Made by a program: the position numbers and the translations under genes. Below, piece by piece: positions 34,110 through 43,345 of a stretch of 64,000 bases of DNA; position 1 is the stretch's first letter; every line of letters starts with the position of its first letter. Below the pieces are notes generated by a model. That model was given only the letters and a program-made list of their open reading frames with translations. It did not search any database and was not told the origin of the DNA. The stretch lies in the NCBI RefSeq assembly GCF_016734815.1, contig NZ_JAERQF010000002.1, forward strand, positions 186,001 through 250,000, written 5' to 3'. The DNA comes from Hymenobacter rubidus. GTDB lineage: Bacteria; Bacteroidota; Bacteroidia; Cytophagales; Hymenobacteraceae.

Positions 34110-34154
34110 ATCAGAACGGTCATGCTTCGACAAGCGCAGCATGACCGTTCTGAT
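34110..34154. repeat. short palindromic element related to family A
   Basis: ATCAGAACGGTCATGCT (34110-34126) and its exact complement (34138-34154) flank an 11-nt loop TCGACAAGCGC. The core shares GGTCATGCT with family A repeats. It forms a stable hairpin on either strand. Confidence 0.8.
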
Positions 34155-34185
34155 AGGCTGTGTCTTACTTTCTCCTCAACTGGTA

Positions 34186-34258
34186 CCCAAGCTTCTTATG
34201 CCGTACCCGCTTCGGCTCCACATTGCTCAGGCGGTGCAGAAACCACCAGCAAGGCGAG
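34186..34258 (-). pseudogene. decayed copy of the ettA C-terminal codons
   Basis: Minus-strand translation gives WWFLHRL directly followed by SNVEPKRVRHKKLG. Intact ettA has RWFLDRL, about 30 other residues, then GDVEPKRVRYKKLG and stop. The last 16 codons match at 13 positions, the stop is lost, and the segment between the two motifs is deleted, possibly by recombination between the two RL-coding sites. It lies about 2.1 kb beyond the ettA stop in the same orientation. Confidence 0.65.
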
Positions 34259-34465
34259 ATGCTATACGCAAGCACGCAGCTCAGCAGTGAGATTCTGGGT
34301 ATGGCACGCTGGCGAGCAGGTGTGTTAGTGGCTGAAAGAGTGGTGCAAAGAAAAAAATGGCCGGACCGGCTGGTTTATAGTGCTTTGCGCTTGCCAACGC
34401 AGCATTTTCACCTTATACTCATAGGAGGATGGCCAACTTGCTGCCCTAATTTAACCCACTTCATT

Positions 34466-36211
34466 ATGCTGAATCTGTTTACTCCTGCAGCGCTCCGGCG
34501 CTGTTTAGTGGCTGGTGCTGCCCTGCTTGGACTGGCGGCTCCTGCCCTGGCTCAGCGCCTGCCCTCCTTTCCGGGGGCCGAAGGGGCGGGCCGCTACGTT
34601 ACCGGCGGCCGGGGCACGGCCTCCGTGCCCACCACGGTGTTTGAGGTGACGAGCCTGGCCGATACCAACACGCCCGGTACGCTGCGCTATGCGTTGGGGG
34701 CCACGGCCACGGCCCGCACCATTGTGTTTCGGGTGTGCGGCACCATTCACCTCACGTCGAAACTCAATATCTCGCGGCCCAACACCACCATCGCGGGGCA
34801 AACGGCTCCCGGCGACGGCATTTGTCTGGCCGATTACCCGGTGGCCGTGAGTACCGACAACGTGGTCGTGCGCTTTATGCGCTTCCGCATGGGCGATAAA
34901 AACCAGAAGCTGGTGGATGCCTCGGGTAACCCGCTGAACGGTAGCGGGGGCGACGACTCGTTCGGGGGCCTCAACCACAGCCGCATTATCATCGACCACT
35001 GCACCATGAGCTGGAGCGACGACGAAGCCTTCACCTTCTACGGCGCTACCACCGACAGCATGACCCTGCAATGGAACCTCATCAGCGAGCCGCTGAACTA
35101 CTCCTACCACTTCGAAACCGGCGATACGGACTACGAGCGCCACGGCTACGGCGGCATCTGGGGCGGGCGCTACGCTTCGTTTCACCACAACCTGTTTGCC
35201 CACTGCAACAGCCGCACTCCGCGCTGGAACGGCGCCCGCTACGGCGTGCCCATCGGCTCCGAAAACTGTGACTTCCGCAACAACGTCGTCTACAATTGGG
35301 GCATTAACAACACCTACGGCGGGGAGGGCGGCAACTACAACATGGTGAATAACTACTACAAGTGGGGCCCCAACAGCAGCTCGCATACCCGTATTCTGAA
35401 CCCCAGCAAGCAAACCACGGCCCCCATTCTGCCCTATCCGCAGGTGTACCTGACGGGCAACTACCTGGATGGCTCGTCCACCATCACGGCCCACAACTGG
35501 AAGGGCGTGGTGATGGGCGGTGGCGTGGCAGCCGATACTGTGCAGTCCAAAGTGAACACCCCTTTCTCCTTTCTGCCCATCACGACCCAAACGGCTACCG
35601 ATGCCTACAGCTCGGTGCTGCAATATGCCGGGTGCGTGCTGCCGGCGCGCGATTTATTGGACCAGCGCATTATCAGCGACGTGCAAAATCGGACGGGGGG
35701 CTTCATCGACGTGCAGGGCGGCTTTCCGCACGGCACGGCCTACGCCCTCACCACCGGCGCCTGGCCCGTGCTCACCTGCGGCCCCGCGCCCGCCGACACC
35801 GACCATGACGGCATGACCGACGCCTACGAAACCGCCCACGGCCTGAACCTGAACGACCCCACCGACCGCTACGCTATTGGTGCGGGCGGCTACACCAACC
35901 TCGAAAACTATCTCAACGGCCTGGCCGCCACCGTCGTTTTGGCCACCAGCAACCCGGCCCAGGCCCTCGCCCGCACCCTCGAAGCTTTCCCCAATCCTAC
36001 CACCGACCAGCTCACCCTGAGCTACCCAGCGGCCAGTGTCGGCGCCACCTTCCAGGTCCTGGACGCGCTGGGCCGCGTGGTGCTGGCCGGGGCGGCGCCG
36101 GTAGGCTCAACCCAGGCCTCGTTTAGCCTCCAGGCCTTGCCCGCCGGGCTCTACGAAGTACTGTATTTGAATGCCGGCCAGCGCCTGACAAAGAAGGTGA
36201 GCCGACAGTAG
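34466..36211 (+). CDS. T9SS-secreted pectate lyase-type polysaccharide lyase
   Basis: A 581-residue secreted enzyme starting at 34466 (signal CLVAGAALLGLAAPALAQ). The catalytic part is a right-handed beta-helix of the pectate lyase type: FPGAEGAGRYVTGGRG, FEVTSLADTNTPGTLRYALG, IIIDHCTMSWSDDEAFTFYG and RTPRWNGARYGV. A Ca-binding thrombospondin-type-3 repeat (DTDHDGMTDAYETAHGLN) and a T9SS type A sorting domain (EAFPNPTTDQLTLSYPA, GLYEVLYLNAG, LTKKVSRQ) follow. It would cleave pectin-like polymers outside the cell. No SusCD pair is nearby. It is convergent with ettA. Confidence 0.88.
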   Translation: MLNLFTPAALRRCLVAGAALLGLAAPALAQRLPSFPGAEGAGRYVTGGRGTASVPTTVFEVTSLADTNTPGTLRYALGATATARTIVFRVCGTIHLTSKLNISRPNTTIAGQTAPGDGICLADYPVAVSTDNVVVRFMRFRMGDKNQKLVDASGNPLNGSGGDDSFGGLNHSRIIIDHCTMSWSDDEAFTFYGATTDSMTLQWNLISEPLNYSYHFETGDTDYERHGYGGIWGGRYASFHHNLFAHCNSRTPRWNGARYGVPIGSENCDFRNNVVYNWGINNTYGGEGGNYNMVNNYYKWGPNSSSHTRILNPSKQTTAPILPYPQVYLTGNYLDGSSTITAHNWKGVVMGGGVAADTVQSKVNTPFSFLPITTQTATDAYSSVLQYAGCVLPARDLLDQRIISDVQNRTGGFIDVQGGFPHGTAYALTTGAWPVLTCGPAPADTDHDGMTDAYETAHGLNLNDPTDRYAIGAGGYTNLENYLNGLAATVVLATSNPAQALARTLEAFPNPTTDQLTLSYPAASVGATFQVLDALGRVVLAGAAPVGSTQASFSLQALPAGLYEVLYLNAGQRLTKKVSRQ

Positions 36212-36236
36212 TTTGAGTTAACCGATAAAAAGAAGA

Positions 36237-36279
36237 AGCGCCGCGTCAGGGAATTCCCCAGCACGGCGCTTTCTTTTTT
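36237..36279. terminator. terminator between pectate lyase and ettA
   Basis: AGCGCCG (36237-36243) pairs with CGGCGCT (36264-36270), followed by TTCTTTTTTT. An A-rich stretch on the left gives a T-run on the other strand too, so it could serve both convergent genes. Confidence 0.8.
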
Positions 36280-36288
36280 TACGGGCAA

Positions 36289-37953
<1,665 letters not shown>

Positions 37954-38279
37954 GGGAAGGGCTTTGCGGATGAAAAGTGTGCGGAAGTGCTAGGATTTGC
38001 CCAATCTGGCGGCTGCGCAGCGTGCGTAGGCCCGCTGCCGCGATAAGGCAGGGCAAAGAACGGCAAACCTGTCGGGAGAACCTGCATCTGGTTTCGGCTT
38101 CCCCGCACAATCGAGAATCGGCTAACCCGCCGCGTCAGCACATCATTTCATCACCTTTTTACCGTAAACTTGTAGTTCCTTCCCGGTCCACGTTCCAACT
38201 TTAGCCCCCTTTCTGCCCGCTCAATCATATATCCCACCCTCCTACCCTCGAGCTTCCCAACACGAGCTTACCAATTAGT
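37954..38279. other. divergent intergenic region (326 bp)
   Basis: No gene is seen between the divergent ettA and DUF349 starts. The right half is AT-richer. GTAAACTTG near 38163-38171 is one base from the TAnnTTTG box and could be the DUF349 promoter. No hairpin or repeat was noticed. Confidence 0.5.
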
Positions 38280-39599
38280 ATGGAACCAACCGACCACTTG
38301 CTGGCCGAAGCCCAGCGCTACGGCTACGTGGAAGCCGACGGCGTGTGGCTACGCCCGGTGCTCAACCAGCCCGCTCGCCAGATAGGCCTGGTTAAAGAAA
38401 CGGACGATGCCGCTCTGCGGTATTTTGGCCAGCGTTTCGAAGCCCTGCGCACCAAAGTAGACGCCTTGCTGGCCAAAATGGAAGCCAGCGACAACAAAGG
38501 CTCCTTCCTGATGAAGGCCCAGCACCTCAAAGAGCAGCTGCTGACCTACGACGGCCTGGGCGATTTCGCCAGCCTGCACCGCCGCCTCAGCGAGGCCGAA
38601 GCCGCCATTGCTGTGACCGTGGCCCACAACCGCGAGCGCAACCTGGCCACCAAGCTCAGCTTTATTCAGGAAGCCGAAGCCCTGAGCGAAAGCGTGGAAT
38701 GGGTGTCGGCCAGCGAGAAGGTGAAGGACCTGCGCCAGGGCTGGCTCAAAACCGGCCCCGTCGACAAGGCCATGACCGATGAGTTGGAGCGTCGTTTTCA
38801 GGCCGCCATTCAGGTGTTTTTTGACCGCCGCAAAGCGTTTCAGGCCGATAAGAAGTCGATGGTTTCGCGGGTGCAAAACCGCTACCGCGAACTGATTCAG
38901 CAAGCCGAAAACCTGAAGAATTCCGACCAGTTCGAAACCACTTCGCGCCAGCTCAAGCTCCTGCAGCAGCAGTGGCGCGAGGTGAACGGCAACTTGCCCA
39001 AAAAGCAGGCGTCGGAACTCTGGACGCGCTTTCGCGCCGCCAACAACCACTTTTTCGAGCGGCTCAAGGTGCACATTGCCGCCCAGCAGGCCGTGGGAGC
39101 ACCCGGCGCGCCGGCCTCGCCCGAGGTGCTGCTGGCCCGCAAGCGCGCCCTCGCCGACCGGGCCGAAGCCCTGATGGCCGTGCCGCCGCAGGAGGCCATT
39201 CACCAGGCCAAGGCCCTGCAAGCCGAGTGGAAGCAGGTAGGCACCGTGCGCGGCGAGGAGTCGGACCGCATCTGGCAGCGCTTCATGGTGGCCTGCGACA
39301 AGATTTTTGAGCTCAGCGCCCTCGAATACCACTTGCGCAAGCGCACGGATGGGCCGCCCATGCCCACTGCGCCCGCCGAGCGGGCCCGCTTCCGGGCCAG
39401 TACCCTGCGCGAACTGCTCAAGGACGACCACCAGGAGCTGGCCACCCTGCGCGACAACCTCGACAAGCTCAGCCCCAGCGCGGCCAATGACGCCTTTCGG
39501 CAAATGCTGCAAACCAAAATTCGCTCTTTCGAGCGTAAAATTCGCACCAAGAACGATTTAATCGTCTTATTTACCCAGCAAGCCCAGGCTGCGGGCTAA
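38280..39599 (+). CDS. DUF349 domain-containing coiled-coil protein
   Basis: A 439-residue, largely helical cytoplasmic protein. At least three DUF349-type segments are visible, each with a W-x(4)-G or FR-type core: SEKVKDLRQGWLKTGPVDKAM, LQQQWREVNGNLPKKQASELWTRFRAANNHFF (here LQQQWREVNG and LWTRFRAANNHFF) and LQAEWKQVGTVRGEESDRIWQRF (LQAEWKQVG). The C-terminus has a coiled coil ending in a Lys/Arg-rich stretch (FERKIRTKNDLIVLFTQQ). DUF349 proteins bind ribosomes or stress-response factors in some bacteria; the exact role here is not known. Confidence 0.88.
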   Translation: MEPTDHLLAEAQRYGYVEADGVWLRPVLNQPARQIGLVKETDDAALRYFGQRFEALRTKVDALLAKMEASDNKGSFLMKAQHLKEQLLTYDGLGDFASLHRRLSEAEAAIAVTVAHNRERNLATKLSFIQEAEALSESVEWVSASEKVKDLRQGWLKTGPVDKAMTDELERRFQAAIQVFFDRRKAFQADKKSMVSRVQNRYRELIQQAENLKNSDQFETTSRQLKLLQQQWREVNGNLPKKQASELWTRFRAANNHFFERLKVHIAAQQAVGAPGAPASPEVLLARKRALADRAEALMAVPPQEAIHQAKALQAEWKQVGTVRGEESDRIWQRFMVACDKIFELSALEYHLRKRTDGPPMPTAPAERARFRASTLRELLKDDHQELATLRDNLDKLSPSAANDAFRQMLQTKIRSFERKIRTKNDLIVLFTQQAQAAG

Positions 39600-39701
39600 C
39601 CTTGGCCAACCTTTTGCGTTGTCGGTTGCAGCACGGTTTCCGGCTTGGTATCTTGCCAGGAAACGATTACCTTCGCCAACCCTTTTTTTATCCACTTCAC
39701 T

Positions 39702-39923
39702 ATGTATTGGACACTCGAACTGGCTTCCTACTTGGAAGATGCTCCCTGGCCCGCCACCAAAGACGAACTGATTGACTTTTCTATCCGCTCGGGCGCGCCC
39801 ATGGAGGTAGTGGAGAACCTGCAAGCCTTGGAAGACGACGGCCAACCCTACGAAAACATCGAGGAAGTATGGCCCGACTACCCGACCAAGGAGGACTTCA
39901 TGTTCAACGAGGACGAGTATTAG
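39702..39923 (+). CDS. DUF2795-family small acidic protein
   Basis: A 73-residue acidic protein starting MYWTLELASYLEDAPWPATK at 39702, preceded by a TACCTTCG sequence close to the promoter consensus. DUF2795 features are KDELIDFSIRSGAPMEVVEN and an acidic tail WPDYPTKEDFMFNEDEY. The family is highly conserved in Bacteroidota and has no known role. Its stop codon lies 1 base before the ATG of the ABC ATPase gene, so the two could be translationally coupled. Confidence 0.87.
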   Translation: MYWTLELASYLEDAPWPATKDELIDFSIRSGAPMEVVENLQALEDDGQPYENIEEVWPDYPTKEDFMFNEDEY

Positions 39924-39924
39924 C

Positions 39925-40007
39925 ATGAATGAGGAATTAAGAGCGAAGAATGACGAATTGGGAACATCCCAAAATTCCTCACTCCTCACTCCTCATTCTT
40001 CATTAAT
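39925..40007. repeat. family D inverted repeat inside a coding start
   Basis: ATGAATGAGGAATTAAG-type left arm (39925-39962) and CTCCTCATTCTTCATTAAT-type right arm (39968-40007) pair imperfectly. Sequence resembles the inner part of the repeat at 31501-31630. The repeat begins exactly at the ATPase ATG. Confidence 0.75.
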
Positions 40008-40722
40008 AATAGAAAATCTGGTTGCGGGCTACCCCGGCAGGGTGTTGGTCCGCAACCTTTTTTTGTCTCTGCCCGCGCCGGCTTTCGTGGCGGTGGTGGG
40101 GCACAACGGCAGCGGCAAAACCACGCTGTTTCGGGCCATTACGGGGCAGTTGCCGTACCAGGGCAGCATCAAACTGCTGGGACAAGAGGCAAGGACATTG
40201 CGCCAGGCGTCCACGGCCGGCCTGTTGGGCTACCTGCCGCAACGGGGCAGCCTAGGCTTTTCCATCTTGGTGCGGGAGCTGACGGTGATGGGCCGCTACC
40301 GTCACCACGGCCTGTTCAGTGCCTATGCCCCGGCCGACTATGCCGCCGCCGATGCGGCACTCGAACGCGTGGGCATGGCCCACTTGGCGGCCCGCGATTT
40401 CACCGAACTATCTGGCGGTGAGCAGCAATTGGTGTGGCTGGCTCAACTCAGCCTGCAAGACGCCCAGATGTACCTGCTGGACGAGCCAACCCAGCAGCTC
40501 GATGTGTATTACCGGCGGCAGGTGTTCACGCTGGTGCATAGCTGGGCTACCGTAGCGCAAAAAACGGTGCTGTGCAGCACCCACGACCTCGATAACCTGC
40601 CGGAGCTAACCGGCTACCTGCTCAACCTGTCGGAGCCGGAACCCCAGCTTCGCCCGATTTCGGCCGCTACGGTACGGGAAGCTAAGGCCTGGCTGGAGCA
40701 AGCGCCGGAACGTGGTGCTTAA
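39925..40722 (+). CDS. ABC transporter ATP-binding protein with repeat-derived N-terminus
   Basis: A 265-residue ATPase of the iron/cobalamin-uptake type. Walker A is VGHNGSGKTT (near residue 59), the Q-loop region is GYLPQRGSLGFSILVRELTVMGR (GYLPQRGS), the signature LSGGEQQLVWLAQLSL, Walker B MYLLDEPTQQLDVY and the switch His in STHDLDNLPEL. The first 28 residues (MNEELRAKNDELGTSQ and on) are encoded by a palindromic repeat; the conserved domain begins at IIENLVAGYPG, where no normal start codon exists. No permease or binding protein is adjacent, so its transporter partner lies elsewhere. Confidence 0.85.
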   Translation: MNEELRAKNDELGTSQNSSLLTPHSSLIIENLVAGYPGRVLVRNLFLSLPAPAFVAVVGHNGSGKTTLFRAITGQLPYQGSIKLLGQEARTLRQASTAGLLGYLPQRGSLGFSILVRELTVMGRYRHHGLFSAYAPADYAAADAALERVGMAHLAARDFTELSGGEQQLVWLAQLSLQDAQMYLLDEPTQQLDVYYRRQVFTLVHSWATVAQKTVLCSTHDLDNLPELTGYLLNLSEPEPQLRPISAATVREAKAWLEQAPERGA

Positions 40723-40767
40723 TGGGCAACGATGAATGAGGAATAAAATGAGGAATAATAAGAAACG

Positions 40768-40866
40768 GTCATGCTGAGCGCAGTCGAAGCATCTCTACTG
40801 TGTAAGTAAATCCTGCCGATTGGATTACTCACGCGGTAGAGTTGCTTTGACTGCGCTCAGCATGAC
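40768..40866. repeat. family A palindromic repeat (convergent gene junction)
   Basis: GTCATGCTGAGCGCAGTC and downstream bases (40768-40798) pair with 40836-40866, with three mismatches. A short family D-like tract (GATGAATGAGGAATAAAATG) lies immediately left at 40731-40750. Confidence 0.85.
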
Positions 40867-40877
40867 GTCCCTTTTAC

Positions 40878-42068
40878 TCATCGCCGTCCCGGTCGGCCGC
40901 GCAGCACCTGCCCAATGGACCGCATAAATGGGCCGGCCGATACCGAATTCATCACCCGCAGGTTATCGGCCCACGAAGTTTGCTCATCGAGGAAACGGAA
41001 GATGCGCTCAACCGGATTGCGCTCGAAAAGCTGTCGGAAAATGTCGCGCGTGCTTTCTCCCTGCCGCTGCATGATGTCGAGCAGCAGCGTATCGAAGAGT
41101 CGGAATTGCCAGTTGTCGCCCGTGGCATCGGCGGGCGGCCGGCCGGTAGCTGCCAGCGCTGCCACCAAACGTGCCGAATGCTGCTGAATGCGCTTGAAGG
41201 CGTAGCCGGTGCTGGGTTTGGCTCGGCCACCTCGCGTGCCCAGATTGATGATGTGCTGGCCCGTGCGCGCCGGTAGCGGGTGGTCGGTCATGGGAATCGC
41301 GCCTGCTTCCTCGGCCGTGATTTGGTAGCTTTTGAGCTTTAGGGTGTTGGTCAGGTAATGTCGAATGGCCGCTTCGTACTCGGCCTTTGGCAGCACTGTT
41401 TCCGAAAACAACGTATACTCCACCAGTGCCTTGCGTGGCGAATAAGGCAGCACGTACATAAACCGCGCCTCGTGCTGCTGCTCGCCGCGGAAGTCCATAA
41501 ACTCTACTGTAGTTGGGTCAAATACATCGGTTTCGGTTTCAATTTCCCAGCCCACGAAGTGCTGCAACAGGTAGCGGTGCTTCTCCGGCTGCTTCAGCTC
41601 CGCCAGGTTTGGTGGGCGGCTGTCGAAGGCGTAGCGAGCTGTTATTTCACTGTCGGTGATGGTGGCAACTGCGCCGGTGGGCGTGTTTGCCAATCGGGTT
41701 ACTTCGCCCTGCATGCTTGCAAACTGCGGACTGGCGGCCACTGCCCGGTGCACAAAACGGTAGTAGTCCAGCCCGTTAATCGTTTTGTAGCGGTAGCGAC
41801 CCAAATCAATCACCCGCTCGAAACCGGGGCTGCGAAAGGCAAATTTGCGCCATTCGTGCGCTACAATGCCATCAAACAGCCCCGGCTCATCGGCCCAGAA
41901 CGACCAGGTTCGGTCGTTCCGGGTTTTGGCATCGGGCTCGATGAGCAGCACCTTCTTATCGGCTAGCCGGGGCTCGCGGGAAATGTGATACGCCAGACTA
42001 AGGCCCGCTGCCCCGCCGCCCACAATGAGGTAATCGTATTCGGATAAATGGTTGGTGGGGGAGGACAT
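40878..42068 (-). CDS. crtY: lycopene cyclase (CrtY-type)
   Basis: A 396-residue flavoprotein of the lycopene beta-cyclase family that forms the ionone rings of carotenoids. The N-terminal Rossmann motif is YLIVGGGAAGLSLAYHI, followed by the family motif NDRTWSFW, then FMDFRGEQ, FMYVLPYSPRKALVEYTLF (FMYVLPYSP), IPMTDHPLP and GTRGGRAKPSTGYAF. The C-terminus PVERIFRFLDEQT is typical. It implies a cyclic carotenoid, consistent with the red or pink pigments of Hymenobacter relatives. The other crt genes are not in the window. It appears monocistronic. Confidence 0.92.
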   Translation of the reverse strand: MSSPTNHLSEYDYLIVGGGAAGLSLAYHISREPRLADKKVLLIEPDAKTRNDRTWSFWADEPGLFDGIVAHEWRKFAFRSPGFERVIDLGRYRYKTINGLDYYRFVHRAVAASPQFASMQGEVTRLANTPTGAVATITDSEITARYAFDSRPPNLAELKQPEKHRYLLQHFVGWEIETETDVFDPTTVEFMDFRGEQQHEARFMYVLPYSPRKALVEYTLFSETVLPKAEYEAAIRHYLTNTLKLKSYQITAEEAGAIPMTDHPLPARTGQHIINLGTRGGRAKPSTGYAFKRIQQHSARLVAALAATGRPPADATGDNWQFRLFDTLLLDIMQRQGESTRDIFRQLFERNPVERIFRFLDEQTSWADNLRVMNSVSAGPFMRSIGQVLRGRPGRR

Positions 42069-42120
42069 GAAAAAGGGCTTGAGCAGCTAGCCAGGGCTAC
42101 GCAACGGCGAAGCTAGCCAC

Positions 42121-42149
42121 AAAAAAAGCCGCTCCCGAAGAAGCGGCTT
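42121..42149 (-). terminator. intrinsic terminator of the LOG-family gene
   Basis: On the minus strand AAGCCGCT-TCTTCGGG-AGCGGCTT is followed by five more T. It separates the LOG-family gene from crtY. Confidence 0.85.
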
Positions 42150-42220
42150 CTCTCATCAACTGTTTGGCCGGTGCGGCAAAGAATCCGTTTTTATCCGTCA
42201 AATCTGCGAAAATCTGCGGT

Positions 42221-43090
42221 CTAGAAATTCGGCGACAGCAGGTACTTGTGGTAGAAGTCGTCGATGATTTTGACGGCTTCGCTGGCATCGTCCACAATTT
42301 GCACTAGGCTCAGGTCCTCGGCCGAGATGTTGTGCTCCTCGTGCAGCATCACATTCTTAATCCATTCAAACAGCCCGTTCCAATACGCCGAGCCCACCAG
42401 CACGATGGGGAAGCGGCTGATTTTCTTGGTCTGAATCAGCGTCATGGCCTCAAATAGCTCATCCAACGTGCCGAAGCCGCCGGGCATGCCCACGAAGGCC
42501 TGCGCATACTTCACAAACATCACCTTGCGCACAAAGAAGTAGTCGAAGTTGATGCACTTGTCCTGGTCGATGTAGATGTTGTGGGTTTGCTCGAAAGGCA
42601 GCTCAATGTTGAGGCCCACCGACTTGCCGCCCTCGGCGCGGGCGCCTTTGTTGCCGGCTTCCATGATGCCGGGGCCGCCACCCGTGATGACGCCGTAGCC
42701 GTGGCGCACCAGCTTGGCCGCAATCTCCTCGGCCAGCTGGTAGTACTGGTTTTCGGGCTTGGTGCGGGCCGAGCCGAAAATGCTGACGCAGGGCCCGATT
42801 TTGGACATCTTTTCGAAGCCCTCCACAAACTCGGCCATCACCTTAAAAATCTGCCAGCTGTCGGCAATCTTGATTTCGTTCCAGTCCTTATCCACGAAGG
42901 CTTTGCGCAGGCGCTGCTCGTCCTCAATGGGCATAGTGATTTGCCCGTTGGCGGTCTGGCGCATCTCCGTGATGGAGGTCAGCTTGTCGTCGTTGACGTT
43001 GGGCTGCTTAATGGTTTTGCCGCTGCCGGCGTTCAGCATATCGTCAGCAACCTTGGTTTTGCTGGTTTTGGGCTTTTTCAGAGTAGACAT
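42221..43090 (-). CDS. TIGR00730 / LOG-family Rossmann-fold protein
   Basis: A 289-residue protein of the lysine-decarboxylase-like LOG family; characterised members are nucleoside 5'-monophosphate phosphoribohydrolases. The signature motifs are GGGPGIMEAGNKGA and PGGFGTLDELFEAMTLIQT, plus CVSIFGSARTKPEN at the start of the domain. The first 60 residues are a Lys/Thr-rich extension (KKPKTSKTKVADDM) that may be disordered. A TACTTTTG box on the minus strand lies about 55 bases before the ATG, next to a terminator-like hairpin. Confidence 0.9.
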   Translation of the reverse strand: MSTLKKPKTSKTKVADDMLNAGSGKTIKQPNVNDDKLTSITEMRQTANGQITMPIEDEQRLRKAFVDKDWNEIKIADSWQIFKVMAEFVEGFEKMSKIGPCVSIFGSARTKPENQYYQLAEEIAAKLVRHGYGVITGGGPGIMEAGNKGARAEGGKSVGLNIELPFEQTHNIYIDQDKCINFDYFFVRKVMFVKYAQAFVGMPGGFGTLDELFEAMTLIQTKKISRFPIVLVGSAYWNGLFEWIKNVMLHEEHNISAEDLSLVQIVDDASEAVKIIDDFYHKYLLSPNF

Positions 43091-43111
43091 ACGTTCAATG
43101 GTGGGATTCTA

Positions 43112-43143
43112 ATAAAAACAAAATCGCCCCGGAAATGGGGCGA
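43112..43143 (-). terminator. terminator-like hairpin in front of the LOG-family gene
   Basis: On the minus strand TCGCCCC-ATTTCC-GGGGCGA is followed by TTTTGTTTTTATT. It lies just downstream of the TACTTTTG box, so it probably ends transcripts from the dehydrogenase gene upstream. Confidence 0.65.
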
Positions 43144-43144
43144 C

Positions 43145-43152
43145 CAAAAGTA
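43145..43152 (-). promoter_or_regulatory. TACTTTTG promoter box of the LOG-family gene
   Basis: TACTTTTG on the minus strand fits TAnnTTTG. TTTG lies 26 bases further upstream. A second box, TAACTTTG, occurs at 43157-43164. Confidence 0.45.
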
Positions 43153-43222
43153 GGGCGTCAAAGTTATCGAATTGTTACCAAATAAAAATGCTGCGGGTTA
43201 AGTGATTCAGTGGAGTTATAAA

Positions 43223-43327
43223 AACGTCATGCTGAGCGCAGTTGAAGCATCTCGCATACAGCAGTAATCCTTTCGACTAGGTTTACTATTGCACGCGAGA
43301 TGCTTCGACTGCGCTCAGCATGACGTT
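43223..43327. repeat. family A palindromic repeat (same-strand junction)
   Basis: Arms 43223-43255 and 43295-43327 (33 nt each) differ at one base: AACGTCATGCTGAGC at the outside and GCATCTCGC at the inside. Loop 39 nt. Confidence 0.88.
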
Positions 43328-43345
43328 CTGTTTTCGCTTACTCGC

